The notes: a model not told the origin generated them from the letters alone. 62,180 nucleotides of DNA from an uncultured Oscillospiraceae bacterium (GCA_947588955.1 CANPYX010000009.1:1-62180); one strand, 5' to 3'; counted from the stretch's first letter, positions 52,893 through 62,178 are shown. Translations and numbers: made by a program.

Positions 52893-54482
52893 TTACTTGG
52901 CAACAAATTCGTCTACCTGTCTTTGAAGCTCAGTGAGAAGGTCTTGGATACCTGCCGATTCCAGAGCTGACCTGAACTGCGCCAGAGTAGTGTCCACATC
53001 GTCAACGAGACCGTTTATCAGCGGGTCGAAATATGTGCCCATTGCGGCTTCGACCGCGGCAAATTGGGTGCTGACCGAGGTGGTGTCAAAGGCGAAGTTG
53101 TCCAGGGGGTGATCCGGCTTTACATTGTCAAGGAAATACTGGGCGAGCTCATTGACCTTCGTATCGACGGCGCTGGGATTGGCCTGGTATTCCGTCCTCA
53201 TTATATTCAGGTTCCTCCAGCCCCAGTTATTACTGGTATTATACGCCTTCCCCTCGATGATCTGGTAACGTCCGTCGTCGGTTTCCTCCCAGTTGACACC
53301 TTTAATGCCAAGCTGAGTGAGGTCCTGAATGTCCTGATCCGTGGCAAAGAGGTTGTATACCATCAGAGCTCTCTCGGGATTCTTGCTGGCTGCGTTGATC
53401 CCGATACCGCCGTTTATGTACTTTGTGGCAGCGTATTTCTGTTCGGGCATGATATTATAAATGTTGATGTCCCAATCAGGGTGCTCGGCATTTGCCTGAT
53501 TTGCGTAGATCTGGCAGGTCATGTGGTTCCACACCATTGACGCGCCGCGGCCGCTGAGAAGTCCGTCCTGCCTGTCCTGAGTTGTACTGAGGACATCGGA
53601 GGGCCAGCATCCGGCGTCGGCAAGCTCTTTCATGTCATAGCAGAACTGAGTGAATTTCGGATCGTCAAGAAGATAATCCAGCTCCAGATTATTGGGATCG
53701 TTGGCGTAATACTGGATCAGCACGCCGGCGTCCGGAGCGCCGCTTACGTAACGAAGGCCGTTGCTTTCCGCCCAAAGCCAGATAACGCTGCTTGAGCCGA
53801 CGGAGTTGCCGTAAATGCCGTCATCGGCGCAAGCCTTATAAAAGTCCAAAAGCTGATCATAGCTTGCGATGTCATCAAATCCGTATTTCTTCATCAGGTC
53901 GCCGCGAATAGCCACCACGTCCGGAGTGACCTCAATGAAATTGGCGGGAAGCATGTAGATATTTCCGTCGATAGTCGCCTGGGTCCATGCCGCTTCCGGC
54001 TCAACCGCCCAGACGTCCGGGGCATATTTCTGGATAAATTCGGGCTCCAGCGCCAGGAATCCGCCAAGACCCACGGTCTGCTCAAAATGGCCCCAACTGC
54101 TTGCCGTGAAGATCATATCAAAATCGTCGCCGCCGGAGAAGAGAAGAGGATAGTTGGTGCCCTCGTCAGCCCAGGAGAGCCAGTCAACCTTTACTGTGGC
54201 GTTGACCTTCTCCTTGAGGATCTTATTGACCTCGGCGTATACGTCGTCAAATCCCTCAGGCTTGTCGCCGACGAGCCACATCTTCAGCTCCACATAGTCC
54301 AGATCCTCATTGCCTGAGCTGTTTCCCGAACCGCTGCCGCTGTTGTTGCCGCCGCCGGAAGGTGTGCCGTTATTTGAGCTGTTGTTCCCGCCGGAGCCCT
54401 CCCTGTTGCAGCCTGCGGCAAGTCCCATCACCAGGCAAATGCACAGGATGACTGCCAGCCATTTTGTTGCGTTTGTTTTCAT
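52893..54482 (-). CDS. Extracellular solute-binding lipoprotein of a sugar ABC transporter (LplA/YtcQ type)
   Basis: 529 aa. Lipoprotein signal peptide with lipobox LAAGC at residues ~21-25, then a Gly/Asn/Ser-rich linker, then a family-1 solute-binding domain with DVWAVEPEAAWTQATIDGN and YINGGIGINAASKNPERAL. The large size is characteristic of LplA/YtcQ proteins that bind pectin- or plant-derived oligosaccharides. RBS GGAGGAA. Third gene after two permeases. Confidence 0.9.
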   Translation of the reverse strand: MKTNATKWLAVILCICLVMGLAAGCNREGSGGNNSSNNGTPSGGGNNSGSGSGNSSGNEDLDYVELKMWLVGDKPEGFDDVYAEVNKILKEKVNATVKVDWLSWADEGTNYPLLFSGGDDFDMIFTASSWGHFEQTVGLGGFLALEPEFIQKYAPDVWAVEPEAAWTQATIDGNIYMLPANFIEVTPDVVAIRGDLMKKYGFDDIASYDQLLDFYKACADDGIYGNSVGSSSVIWLWAESNGLRYVSGAPDAGVLIQYYANDPNNLELDYLLDDPKFTQFCYDMKELADAGCWPSDVLSTTQDRQDGLLSGRGASMVWNHMTCQIYANQANAEHPDWDINIYNIMPEQKYAATKYINGGIGINAASKNPERALMVYNLFATDQDIQDLTQLGIKGVNWEETDDGRYQIIEGKAYNTSNNWGWRNLNIMRTEYQANPSAVDTKVNELAQYFLDNVKPDHPLDNFAFDTTSVSTQFAAVEAAMGTYFDPLINGLVDDVDTTLAQFRSALESAGIQDLLTELQRQVDEFVAK

Positions 54483-54584
54483 GTTATTCCTCCTTATTTT
54501 TTTGCCCGGAACGATGCGTTTGCGCTATCCTCCGGATATTTCATATCCGCCGTATGGCGGTATACTCCAAAATGAGAACCGCGT

Positions 54585-55499
54585 TCAACCCTTTACAGCG
54601 CCGATGGTAACTCCTTGGACAAAGTATTTCTGCACAAACGGAAACGCCAGGATGATCGGACCTGTGACCACAACGGTCAGTGCCATTTTCAATGTCTGTG
54701 TCGGCAAGGAAAGAGTGCTTATGACATCGCCGGACACCTGATTATTTGCTATCATCTTTTTGTATGCCTCGATACTGTTCACCTGTTTATAGAGGAAGTA
54801 CTGGAGCGGGAACATCTTCTCCTCCCTGATGTAGAGCATGGCGTTGTACCAGTCGTTCCAGTACGCAAGGGCAATAAAGAGTCCGACCGTTGCAAGCGCT
54901 GGCTTGATAAGCGGAAGAGTGATTTGGAAAAGAATGCGGAAATCGCCGGCTCCGTCTATCTTTGCCGCTTCAAAAAGGGTATCGGGAACTCCCATGATAT
55001 AGCTTTTCATGATCAGAAGATTAAACACGGAGAACAACAAAGGAAACAGAAGCGCAAGATAATTATTTGCAAGCCCCAATGTGCGCGTATAAAGAACGTA
55101 TGTTGGCACAAGACCTCCTGAAAACAGGGTAGTGAAATAAAAGAAAAAGGAAAAACCGTTCCTCCAGGGGAAATCCTTGCGAGCCAGCACAAACGCGGTC
55201 ATTGTCTGCAGGAGCAGCCCGAGCGCGGTGCCGGTAACCGTCAGGACAGTGGTTGTGGCGTATGCCCGAATGACAACAGAAGGAGTCTTAAACACGGTTT
55301 TATATGCCTCTAAGGAAAAATCTTGCGGGACCAGTGAAAATCCGTTTGCGGCAACTGCGCGCTCTGAAGAAAACGAACCTGAAATAACCATAATAAACGG
55401 CAGAAGGCATAGAATGGCAATAAGCGCGGTAAATGTGTAGGCAATAATATTAAGAGCGATAACGTCCTTTTGGATTTTAAGCCTGCTTTTTCGTTTCAC
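54585..55499 (-). CDS. Carbohydrate ABC transporter permease (LplC/YtcP type)
   Basis: 304 aa, six membrane helices. The EAA loop reads EAAKIDGAGDFRILFQITLPLIKP. LplC/YtcP-like end FVQKYFVQGVTIGAVKG. Start GTG at 55499 after GGAGGTG. Twelve bases downstream of the other permease gene. Confidence 0.92.
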   Translation of the reverse strand: MKRKSRLKIQKDVIALNIIAYTFTALIAILCLLPFIMVISGSFSSERAVAANGFSLVPQDFSLEAYKTVFKTPSVVIRAYATTTVLTVTGTALGLLLQTMTAFVLARKDFPWRNGFSFFFYFTTLFSGGLVPTYVLYTRTLGLANNYLALLFPLLFSVFNLLIMKSYIMGVPDTLFEAAKIDGAGDFRILFQITLPLIKPALATVGLFIALAYWNDWYNAMLYIREEKMFPLQYFLYKQVNSIEAYKKMIANNQVSGDVISTLSLPTQTLKMALTVVVTGPIILAFPFVQKYFVQGVTIGAVKG

Positions 55500-55511
55500 A
55501 CTTCCACCTCC

Positions 55512-56489
55512 TCAGAACAACGCGTAATCCGGGTCATAAGCCTTTACCAGCCTGTTGGCGAGAACGACTGTGATAAAGCACAGCACAGACTGGAAAAGTC
55601 CGACTGCCGCAGACATTCCGAAATCCTTGCTTGAGATCAAAGCCCGGAATGACAGGGTGTCTATGACGTCTGTATAATTAAACAGGTTTCCGTTCGTCCC
55701 AACGAGGTTGTAGAACATGTCAAAGTTGCCCTTGAAAATGCGCCCCACGCTCATAAGGAACAGAATTATCACAGTGGGCATAATAGAGGGGATCGTTACA
55801 TAGAAGATGCGCTGAAAAACATTGCACCCGTCCAGGGCTGCCGCCTCATAAATCGATGTATCCACGCCCATGATCGCCGCGAGGTACATGACCGAGCCGT
55901 ATCCCACGCCCTTCCACATTTCAAAAAACACAAGAATAAACGGCCACGCCTTGGGTGTTATGTAGAAGGAGATCTTCTTAAACCCCATTGCCACAAGAAG
56001 CTTGTTTAAGAATCCAAAATCATCGCTGAAAATATTGAATGCCATAACGCCAACGATGACCCAGGAGATAAAATAGGGCAGGAACATCATGGACTGGCTG
56101 ATTTTACGAAAATGCTTTGACCGGATCTCTGTGAGAAATATCGCGACAGCCATCTGCGTCACGGTCCCGACTAAAATAAACGCAACATTATAGAGAACCG
56201 TGTTTCGGATAACCGTTCCTGCCTGACCGGACTTAAAGAAGAACCTGAAGTTTTCAATTCCGTTCCACGGGCTCCCCCATATACCGTCACGATAGTTGTA
56301 CTTTTTGAAGGCCATGACAACTCCGGTCATTGGGTAGTAAGCAAATACGATGGTGTATATAACGGCGGGGAGTATCATAAGAAGAAGTATCTTGTTCCTG
56401 ATGACTCTTTTGCCGAACCTTCCCAGCTTCTCGGAGGGGATTTTCTTCTGCACTGAAGCTTCCGGTGGATTAGATAGGTGTTGTTTCAT
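55512..56489 (-). CDS. Carbohydrate ABC transporter permease (LplB/YteP type)
   Basis: 325 aa, six membrane helices with N-terminal cytosolic extension of ~30 residues. EAA loop EAAALDGCNVFQRIFYVTIP followed by PTVIILFLMSVG. MTGVVMAFKKYNYRDGIWGSPW is a conserved periplasmic stretch. First gene of the importer operon; RBS AAGGAGG. No ATPase gene accompanies the three, as in Lpl systems powered by a shared MsmX-type ATPase. Confidence 0.93.
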   Translation of the reverse strand: MKQHLSNPPEASVQKKIPSEKLGRFGKRVIRNKILLLMILPAVIYTIVFAYYPMTGVVMAFKKYNYRDGIWGSPWNGIENFRFFFKSGQAGTVIRNTVLYNVAFILVGTVTQMAVAIFLTEIRSKHFRKISQSMMFLPYFISWVIVGVMAFNIFSDDFGFLNKLLVAMGFKKISFYITPKAWPFILVFFEMWKGVGYGSVMYLAAIMGVDTSIYEAAALDGCNVFQRIFYVTIPSIMPTVIILFLMSVGRIFKGNFDMFYNLVGTNGNLFNYTDVIDTLSFRALISSKDFGMSAAVGLFQSVLCFITVVLANRLVKAYDPDYALF

Positions 56490-56585
56490 TTTGCCTCCTT
56501 CTCAAGACACGGAAGAGGCTACAAAGGTGTGCGCATACCGTGACTTTATTTCGTGATTGGTTGAATTGTAGAGTTTTTTGAAATT

Positions 56586-56613
56586 TTATATCATCAGTAT
56601 AAGCAATATCAAC
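56586..56613 (-). promoter_or_regulatory. Promoter of the importer operon
   Basis: On the minus strand TTGATA-N16-TATAAA, about 96 bases upstream of the first permease gene. The surroundings are strongly AT-rich. Confidence 0.6.
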
Positions 56614-56688
56614 AAATAATAAAATGAATAAAAAACTTATTTAATGGACAAAATTCCTTATTTCTTATATCAGCGTCCGGATATAATG

Positions 56689-56723
56689 TTAAACGCGCCG
56701 GTAAACAATGCCGGCGCGTTTAA
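56689..56723 (-). terminator. Terminator after the minus-strand AraC gene
   Basis: 13-bp perfect stem TTAAACGCGCCGG, 9-base loop; T-content after it is moderate. Confidence 0.75.
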
Positions 56724-56746
56724 CGCGATTATTGGATTTTTAGATG

Positions 56747-57814
56747 TTATTTATAATAAATTTCCTTGCCTTCCCTATACTCTTTGGGTGACACCCCGAC
56801 TATTTTCTTGAACAGTCTTGAGAAATAATATTGATCCTTATACCCCAGACCTTGCGCTATCTCGTATATATAACGGTCGGAGCTGCGCAGAGCGTTGCAC
56901 GCCTCCCTGATTTTCAGATTTGTAAAGAAATCCATGGGTGCCCTCTGAGCGGACCGCAGGAATATGGCGTTCACATAGCTCTTTGAAAGTCCAAATTCAT
57001 CGCATATTCTTTCCAGCGTCAAAGGTTCGCCAAGATGGGCATACATGAAACGGACTATATTTGTAACGTGCTTGTTGGGCTCGTTGATCTCACCGATTTT
57101 CTCCTTGATGTAGGTTTCCGCCAAAATCAGGTCCAGCACCTTGGAAATATAAATGAAATTTCGCTCGGTATAGCTTCCGTCAAGCGTTTGGAACAAAAGG
57201 TCAAAAAGGTACATCATACGGTTTTTTGTCCTGTTGGACTGGAACCTGACGATCTTGCCTTCCTTGAGCGGGTAGTATTCCGTATCGCTGCCTTTAAAAT
57301 GGAACCAAAGGATACTCCACGGGTCGGTGTCGTTTGCGTAATACGAGTGGCGCTGAGAGCGTGGTATGGTTATGGCTTCATTTTCCCGGAGTATATACCT
57401 TTTTCCCTCAATGTTGACAGTCCCTTCGCCCTCGGAGCAGTAGAGGAAGATGTTCTGGTCGCACCCCTCTTTTCGCTCCATAAAATGATGCTCCGCGCGG
57501 GGAAAGAACCCTACATCCGTCAAATAGAGGCGTCGCACAAGAGGGCTTTCTACGTATTCAGAGAAGGATTCGATGGGAAGAACGACCATCCGCTGCCCGC
57601 TAAAGCCGTCCTCACGCCGCAAATCAAAATCTTCGTTTTCGTAAGAACCTATATCCACAGCAGTTCCATGCCCTTTCTGTTCGCTTGAGGGAGTTGCGCA
57701 TTTGTGCCCGCTTATTTGCCGCAAGGCGCGTCTTGCGGCAAATAAGCGAAGGCATTCAATTGCAAGATACCCTTTAAGCGCAAGTATATATTCTCCTATT
57801 ATGTAATCATACAA
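56747..57814 (-). CDS. AraC-family transcriptional regulator, uncertain start
   Basis: Up to 355 aa. Cupin-like ligand domain (FLYCSEGEGTVNIEG, SILWFHFKG) and a C-terminal double HTH (LTLERICDEFGLSKSYVNAIF; IYEIAQGLGYKDQYYFSRLFKK). Codons ~23-38 of the longest frame coincide with a perfect 17-bp hairpin (57709-57748), so translation may really begin after it, for example at GTG for residue 53 or ATG for residue 75; neither has a clear RBS. Likely controls the adjoining importer. Confidence 0.85.
   Translation of the reverse strand: MYDYIIGEYILALKGYLAIECLRLFAARRALRQISGHKCATPSSEQKGHGTAVDIGSYENEDFDLRREDGFSGQRMVVLPIESFSEYVESPLVRRLYLTDVGFFPRAEHHFMERKEGCDQNIFLYCSEGEGTVNIEGKRYILRENEAITIPRSQRHSYYANDTDPWSILWFHFKGSDTEYYPLKEGKIVRFQSNRTKNRMMYLFDLLFQTLDGSYTERNFIYISKVLDLILAETYIKEKIGEINEPNKHVTNIVRFMYAHLGEPLTLERICDEFGLSKSYVNAIFLRSAQRAPMDFFTNLKIREACNALRSSDRYIYEIAQGLGYKDQYYFSRLFKKIVGVSPKEYREGKEIYYK
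57709..57748. promoter_or_regulatory. Perfect 17-bp hairpin near the 5' end of the AraC gene
   Basis: Arms CGCTTATTTGCCGCAAG and its exact complement with a 6-base loop GCGCGT. Either a leader structure with the start codon further down, or a terminator-like element inside the frame. Confidence 0.6.
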
Positions 57815-57926
57815 CCTTTTTTGAGAATTGTCATTAATGTCAATTGCGTAATTTTTTATATTTTTGCTATTGCTGTTTTTGACCCGAGGGTATATTATAT
57901 CAAAAAAACATATGGGAGGCGTGGTT

Positions 57927-58796
57927 ATGCTCTCCGTGGAAAGGCTTGTTGCAGCCGGGTCCGATTACTATATACATACCCCCAGCCGTCAGGCGGAGGG
58001 TATGTTTCTGTACCCCATGCAGGTGGGACGGTTCATCTATGAGCCCGGCTACGCCCTTTGGCGGGAGTCCTTTGACAGCTTTCTTATAATGTACCTCCAA
58101 AGAGGCTCACTTACCCTCGCCTTTGAGGGGAAGGTATACAGGGCAGCCGAGGGGAGCTTTGTTTACATTGATTGCTACAAGCCACACGAATACTCCTCGG
58201 AAGAAGGCTGTGAATGCCTGTGGTGCCATTTTGACGGGCTCACCGCCCGCGGATTTTACAACGCTGTCACTTCCCGCCTGGGTTATGTTTTTACCCTTTC
58301 TGATGCGGTCCCAGCTCTGGGTAAGCTTCAGATGGCGTATGGCGCGTTTAAAGCAGGAGGCCCGGTGCGTGAGCCGCTGCTTAATAAGTACCTGACCGAC
58401 ATATTGACAGCCTTTCTCCTCGCCACGTCAAATACCGGAGGGAACAGAGATCGCGCACTCATGGTTGACGAGCTTATCGCGTTTATCTCTGAGCATTTCC
58501 GAGAGGATTTGCGGGTGGAGGAGCTTGCGGTCAGGGCAAATATGAGCCTTTATCATTTCATACGCGTCTTCAGGCAGGAGACCGGCTTTACACCGCATGA
58601 GTACATAATGAACGTCCGCATGGCGACGGCGAAATACCTGCTGAAAAACACCGGGCTTACCGTAAAGGAGATTTGCCGCTCCGTAGGCTTCTCCTCGGAG
58701 AGTGTCTTCTGCTCTGCCTTCAAACGATCCTTCACCGTGACCCCAGCCCAGTACCGGAAGGCTGAGCAAAAAAACCTTTGCGATGTCAGCTTTTAG
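57927..58796 (+). CDS. AraC-family transcriptional regulator
   Basis: 289 aa. N-terminal cupin part (FLYPMQVGRFIYEPGY, LIMYLQRGSLTLAFEGKVY) and C-terminal double HTH (LRVEELAVRANMSLYHFIRVF; VKEICRSVGFSSESVFCSAFKR). ATG 57927 follows GGGAGG by 7-8 bases; in-frame ATG at 57864 has no RBS. Divergent from the other AraC gene, with the shared 112-bp upstream region holding its promoter (TATATTATA near 57889-57899). Confidence 0.92.
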   Translation: MLSVERLVAAGSDYYIHTPSRQAEGMFLYPMQVGRFIYEPGYALWRESFDSFLIMYLQRGSLTLAFEGKVYRAAEGSFVYIDCYKPHEYSSEEGCECLWCHFDGLTARGFYNAVTSRLGYVFTLSDAVPALGKLQMAYGAFKAGGPVREPLLNKYLTDILTAFLLATSNTGGNRDRALMVDELIAFISEHFREDLRVEELAVRANMSLYHFIRVFRQETGFTPHEYIMNVRMATAKYLLKNTGLTVKEICRSVGFSSESVFCSAFKRSFTVTPAQYRKAEQKNLCDVSF

Positions 58797-58860
58797 GGGC
58801 TTTAAACTTGTTGCCCTTCGTATTGTTAATACTATTCCCCTCCCGGAAATTGCAGGGGGT
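58794..58860. repeat. 3'-flank repeat, right copy
   Basis: Similar to 47133-47196 in the same orientation. Here it follows the stop of the DUF6809-like gene on the minus strand. AATTGC and GCAATT with AGGGGG/CCCCC between them form a hairpin at about 58849-58870. Confidence 0.6.
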
Positions 58861-58869
58861 CCCCCGCAA

Positions 58870-59145
58870 TTATTGAGGGCCTCCTGTGAGGATTTCGGCC
58901 ATCAATTTCGCCCCAAGCGTAAAGGCTTCGCGGAAGCGTTGTTCCTCAATGATGCTGGCGGCATCGAGCCTGTCATCCTGGATGGCGTGAAGTAGTTTCT
59001 TCTCCTGCTCGTCGAGGTTTGCTTCCAACTTTTCCTCGTTCTCATGTACCCGCTTCATAATAGCCGCCGCCTCCGCCGTGAGCCCGCCCATTTGCTCGAC
59101 TGGCCGGATGTTGCCGTAATAGAGTTCGCTTATGAGATTCTCCAT
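58870..59145 (-). CDS. Small DUF6809-like mobile-element protein
   Basis: 91 aa, mostly helical and acidic: LISELYYGNIRPVEQ at the start, a coiled-coil-like charged middle, FREAFTLGAKLMAEIL at the end. Proteins of this pattern are common on Clostridia elements; function unknown. ATG 59145 eight bases after AAGGAGG. Last gene before attR. Confidence 0.7.
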   Translation of the reverse strand: MENLISELYYGNIRPVEQMGGLTAEAAAIMKRVHENEEKLEANLDEQEKKLLHAIQDDRLDAASIIEEQRFREAFTLGAKLMAEILTGGPQ

Positions 59146-59230
59146 CTTCACCCCCTCCTTGGCAACACACAATACCGCAGAGAGAGCGGAAAGTCGAGAG
59201 AAACATTATTGGCAAAACGGAGAATAATCT

Positions 59231-59298
59231 TGACCCACTCAGATGTGAAAAGCGTCCCCGTTTTGCGTACTTTTTCTCTGACCCACACTTTGACCCAC
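59231..59298. repeat. Candidate integrase arm sites, right end
   Basis: GACCCACACTTTGACCCAC (59280-59298) is identical to 45614-45632. A half site TGACCCAC lies at 59231-59238. Between them and attR nothing else is recognised. Confidence 0.6.
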
Positions 59299-59412
59299 AC
59301 GGGAAAATCACCGGGTGGAAACTGTGGATTTAACAGCACTCTCGACACTGTTCCTTTGGACCAAAAAGGGCCAAAAACCGTTGCGGCGCAAGGGATTTAA
59401 AGCTCCGAATCA

Positions 59413-59456
59413 CTTGGTAAGGATGAGGTCCCCAGTTCGAATCTGGGTAGCAGCTC
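59413..59456 (+). repeat. attR: 3' fragment of tRNA-Thr
   Basis: Identical to tRNA-Thr positions 45482-45525, without CCA. Marks the right end of the element. Confidence 0.93.
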
Positions 59457-59458
59457 TT

Positions 59459-59495
59459 AAAAAGGGCACCAATCTGCGGACTGGTGCCCTTTTTT
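59459..59495 (+). terminator. Terminator directly after attR
   Basis: 11-bp stem AAAGGGCACCA, then a run of T. Probably the original terminator of tRNA-Thr before integration. Confidence 0.88.
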
Positions 59496-59605
59496 GGAGC
59501 CGGGATTAAAATTCGAGGTGGGACCCTGCCGGTACCACTTGAGATCCCCTCCCTCCGACAGAATTTGACCTATATAGAACAGGACTTTTAACCGCTAATT
59601 TCCAG

Positions 59606-59633
59606 CCCCCCGAAATCGCAAGATTTCGGGGGG
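59606..59633. repeat. Hairpin matching the element's tRNA terminator
   Basis: CCCCCCGAAATC-GCAA-GATTTCGGGGGG. The core CCCCGAAATC-GCAA-GATTTCGGGG is the same as at 45534-45557, but this copy lacks the T-run. It lies in an otherwise featureless gap between 59496 and 59766. Confidence 0.6.
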
Positions 59634-59766
59634 TGCGTTTCTGGATAAAGGGTCCGCGTTTTCCCCTTAATTTACAAAAAAAGCACTTAGTTGACATATA
59701 CTGTACGGCAGAATTGTGCTATAATATCCGCAAAGCGTATGCATTTTCGCCTTTCGGAGAGAGAAT

Positions 59767-60488
59767 GTGAGTGCTTTGAATATTGTGATCTGTGACGATG
59801 ACGTCCGGGAAGCCGAAACCACCACAGCCATGGTGGAGGAGTATATCGCGCTGCGCTCCCTGACCTGGAGCGCCTCGGTCTATACCTCTGCTGCCGCCCT
59901 GATGGAGGAGATGCCCCGGGCGGATGTCTACCTGCTGGACATAATTATGCCGGGGGTCGACGGGATCACCCTGGGAATGCGCCTGCGGGACCGGTATCCG
60001 GAGGCGGCAATCATCTATCTGACCAGCTCGTCGGATTACGCGGTGGACGCCTTCTCGGTCCACGCCTTCTCATACCTGCTCAAGCCGGTGGAGCGCAAGC
60101 GGCTCTTTTCTGAGCTGGATGCCTGTGCCGTTCGGAGGGAGCGGCGGTACTGCGCCTTAGAGGTCCGGCGGGGCGACGACATTGTGACTGAGACCGTGTA
60201 TATGGACGACGTGATCTCCGTGGAGTATTCTAACCACTGCCTGATTTACCGGCTTACCGGCGGGCGGCAGTTGACCTCCGGCTACAAGCGAGGCTCCTTT
60301 GAGAGCATCGCGGAGACCTTCCACGCGTCGCCCTCCTTCCTGAAGATCTCCCCAGCTTTATCATCAATCCCTATCACGTCCGCCAGCTCGCTGGAGACAG
60401 CTTCGTCATGAGCGACGGGACCTCCTACCGAATAACCCGGAAGTATACCGAGGCAAAGAAGAAATACCTGGATTTCATTTTAGGATAG
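59767..60488 (+). pseudogene. LytTR response regulator (AgrA-like), frameshifted near the end
   Basis: Receiver domain with ICDDD and phospho-Asp in YLLDIIMPGVDG, then a LytTR DNA-binding domain (YMDDVISVEYSNHCLIYRL). At about 60350 the frame runs into an early stop at 60411; in the next frame the family end continues (SFIINPYHVRQLAGDSF ... KKKYLDFILG, stop 60486-60488). One C appears missing from the TCCCCAG run. Without the shift the protein would be ~240 aa. RBS GGAGAGAG, GTG start. Pairs with the next gene. Confidence 0.85.
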
Positions 60489-60500
60489 GAGACGCGGGAT

Positions 60501-61912
60501 ATGGAAACACTGCGGAACATCTCGATCATCTGGGCCACTGCCCACTCCGCCCTGCTGAACTTTTTGATGGTCATTCCCCGCACCGGCCGGAGAACCTATG
60601 TGATCCTCACCGCGGTATTCGCCGGGCTCCTCGTGGCGGTCAACTCCGCCGCCATATTCATTTTTGGACCCTCCGCAGTGGCAAATCTCAGCTTTTTCAC
60701 CGCGTCCATCCCCAGCTTCATCTATTTCTTCCTCATCTCCAAATACCGGGACGGGCGGCTGATCTTCATCTTCTGCGCGGGGGACATCTTCACGCTGATC
60801 CTGCTCACCCTTACGGGGATGGTCGGCGCCGCGCTGGGGGACAACGTGTGGTTTCTCTTTTTCAGCCGCCTGATCCTATACCCTCTGGCGGTGACCCTTC
60901 TCACCGTGTTCCTGCGTCGGTTCTACCTGCAAATCATCACGGAGATCAAAAAGAACTGGGGCATAATCGCGGCGATTTTGGTGGTCTTTTATATCGAACT
61001 GGAGCTGCTTCTCGTCGTGCCAACCACCATAACGCAGCGCCCGGAGTATTACCCCGCGTTTTTTGGCTTCTGCGTGGTGATCGTCCTCACCTGCGTCCTG
61101 TTCGGCTACATTATCCGGGACCAGCTGCTCATCAACCGCTTTGAGCAGACGGAACAGCTGCTCTCCGTGCAGGTGCGCTCCTTTGAAAGCACCCTTCAGA
61201 CATTGGAGCGGGAAGAAAAGGAGATGCGTATCCTCCGTCACGATTTGCGTCACTATGAAAACAGCCTGAGGGAGATGCTGAACAAGGGCGACCTGGAGGG
61301 TGCCATGAAAATACTGGGGGCATGGACGAGGCCACGCAGCGGGTCATCCCAAAGCGGTACTGCGCCGACCATACCGTCAACGCCATCCTCCTCAATTATA
61401 TCGCACGGGCGGAGGAGCTGGGGTGCAGGGTGACCGTCAAGGTCGATCTGGCGGAGACCCTGCCGGTGGATAAGGTGGAGCTTTGCATCATGCTCTCAAA
61501 CGCGCTGGAGAACGCGGTCAACGCCTGCGGGCGTATCTCCGACACAAAGCGGCGGGAGCTGCGCATCACCTGTATCAGCCGCCCGGAGCTTGCCATCGGA
61601 ATCTACAACACCTATGAGGGCACGGTGGTCATAGACGAGAGCGGGTTGCCCGTCTCCCGCGACGACTACCACGGCTACGGCACCCAGAGCATCAGGCTCT
61701 TCGCCCAAAAGTACGGGGCAGTGCTGGACTTCGACGCCGACGGCACATGGTTCAAGGTCCGAGTAGTGTTCCCGCCCTCTCCGCCAACGCTCAAAAAACA
61801 AAATCCGCTGACACACGTTATTGCCCTGACGTTCAGGTATGACCCCCAAATTAAATATTTTTCCGACGGCATGTACGTCGGAAAAATCACCTTATGTCGC
61901 GCAAGTGTGTGA
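60501..61912 (+). pseudogene. GHKL sensor histidine kinase (AgrC-like), frameshifted
   Basis: About six membrane helices (~1-205), then a coiled coil, phospho-His in LRHDLRHYENS, and a GHKL ATPase with N-box MLSNALENAVNAC and a GYGTQSIRLFAQKYGA G-box. At about 61313-61325 the frame changes: one G seems missing from CTGGGGGCATGG, separating the His region from the ATPase. The last ~18 codons come from the 240-bp repeat, which supplies the stop. Together with the preceding regulator it is a quorum-sensing-type pair without a visible peptide gene. Confidence 0.85.
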
Positions 61913-62098
61913 CCATATGGGGTCCCCACGCAATCATAATTGCGTGGGGAGAGGAGGAGCGAAGCCTGCACCTGAGCCCTGCCGCTTGCGGCGGGGAGAG
62001 GTTAAGCGGCTTCCGCGACGACGAGGGCGCGCGCAGCGCGACAGCAGGAAAAATCCCTTGAATTCCGCAGAATTCAAGGGATTTTTCCGCACGTTCCC
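61859..62098 (+). repeat. 240-bp structured intergenic repeat, copy 2
   Basis: Matches 13911-14151 in order and orientation. Hairpin 1 (TTTTTCCGACG/CGTCGGAAAAA) is perfect here. Palindrome CCCCACGCAATC-ATA-ATTGCGTGGGG. The last long stem has a different sequence from copy 1 but is again perfect (GGAAAAATCCCTTGAATTC, CGCA loop). Follows the kinase gene. Confidence 0.85.
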
Positions 62099-62102
62099 AT
62101 TA

Positions 62103-62126
62103 ATGGGGCTGTGAAAAAAGCCCCAT
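62103..62126 (+). terminator. Hairpin after repeat copy 2
   Basis: ATGGGGCT paired with AGCCCCAT, 8-base loop, weak T-run. It occupies the place of the long hairpin that follows copy 1. Confidence 0.5.
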
Positions 62127-62134
62127 AAAAAGGG

Positions 62135-62178
62135 AAGAGAGTTACCAAGGAACCCCCTGGTAACTCTCTTCTTTTTTT
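62135..62178 (+). terminator. Strong terminator at the window end
   Basis: 13-bp perfect stem AAGAGAGTTACCA, 10-base loop, then CTTTTTTT. Confidence 0.93.
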
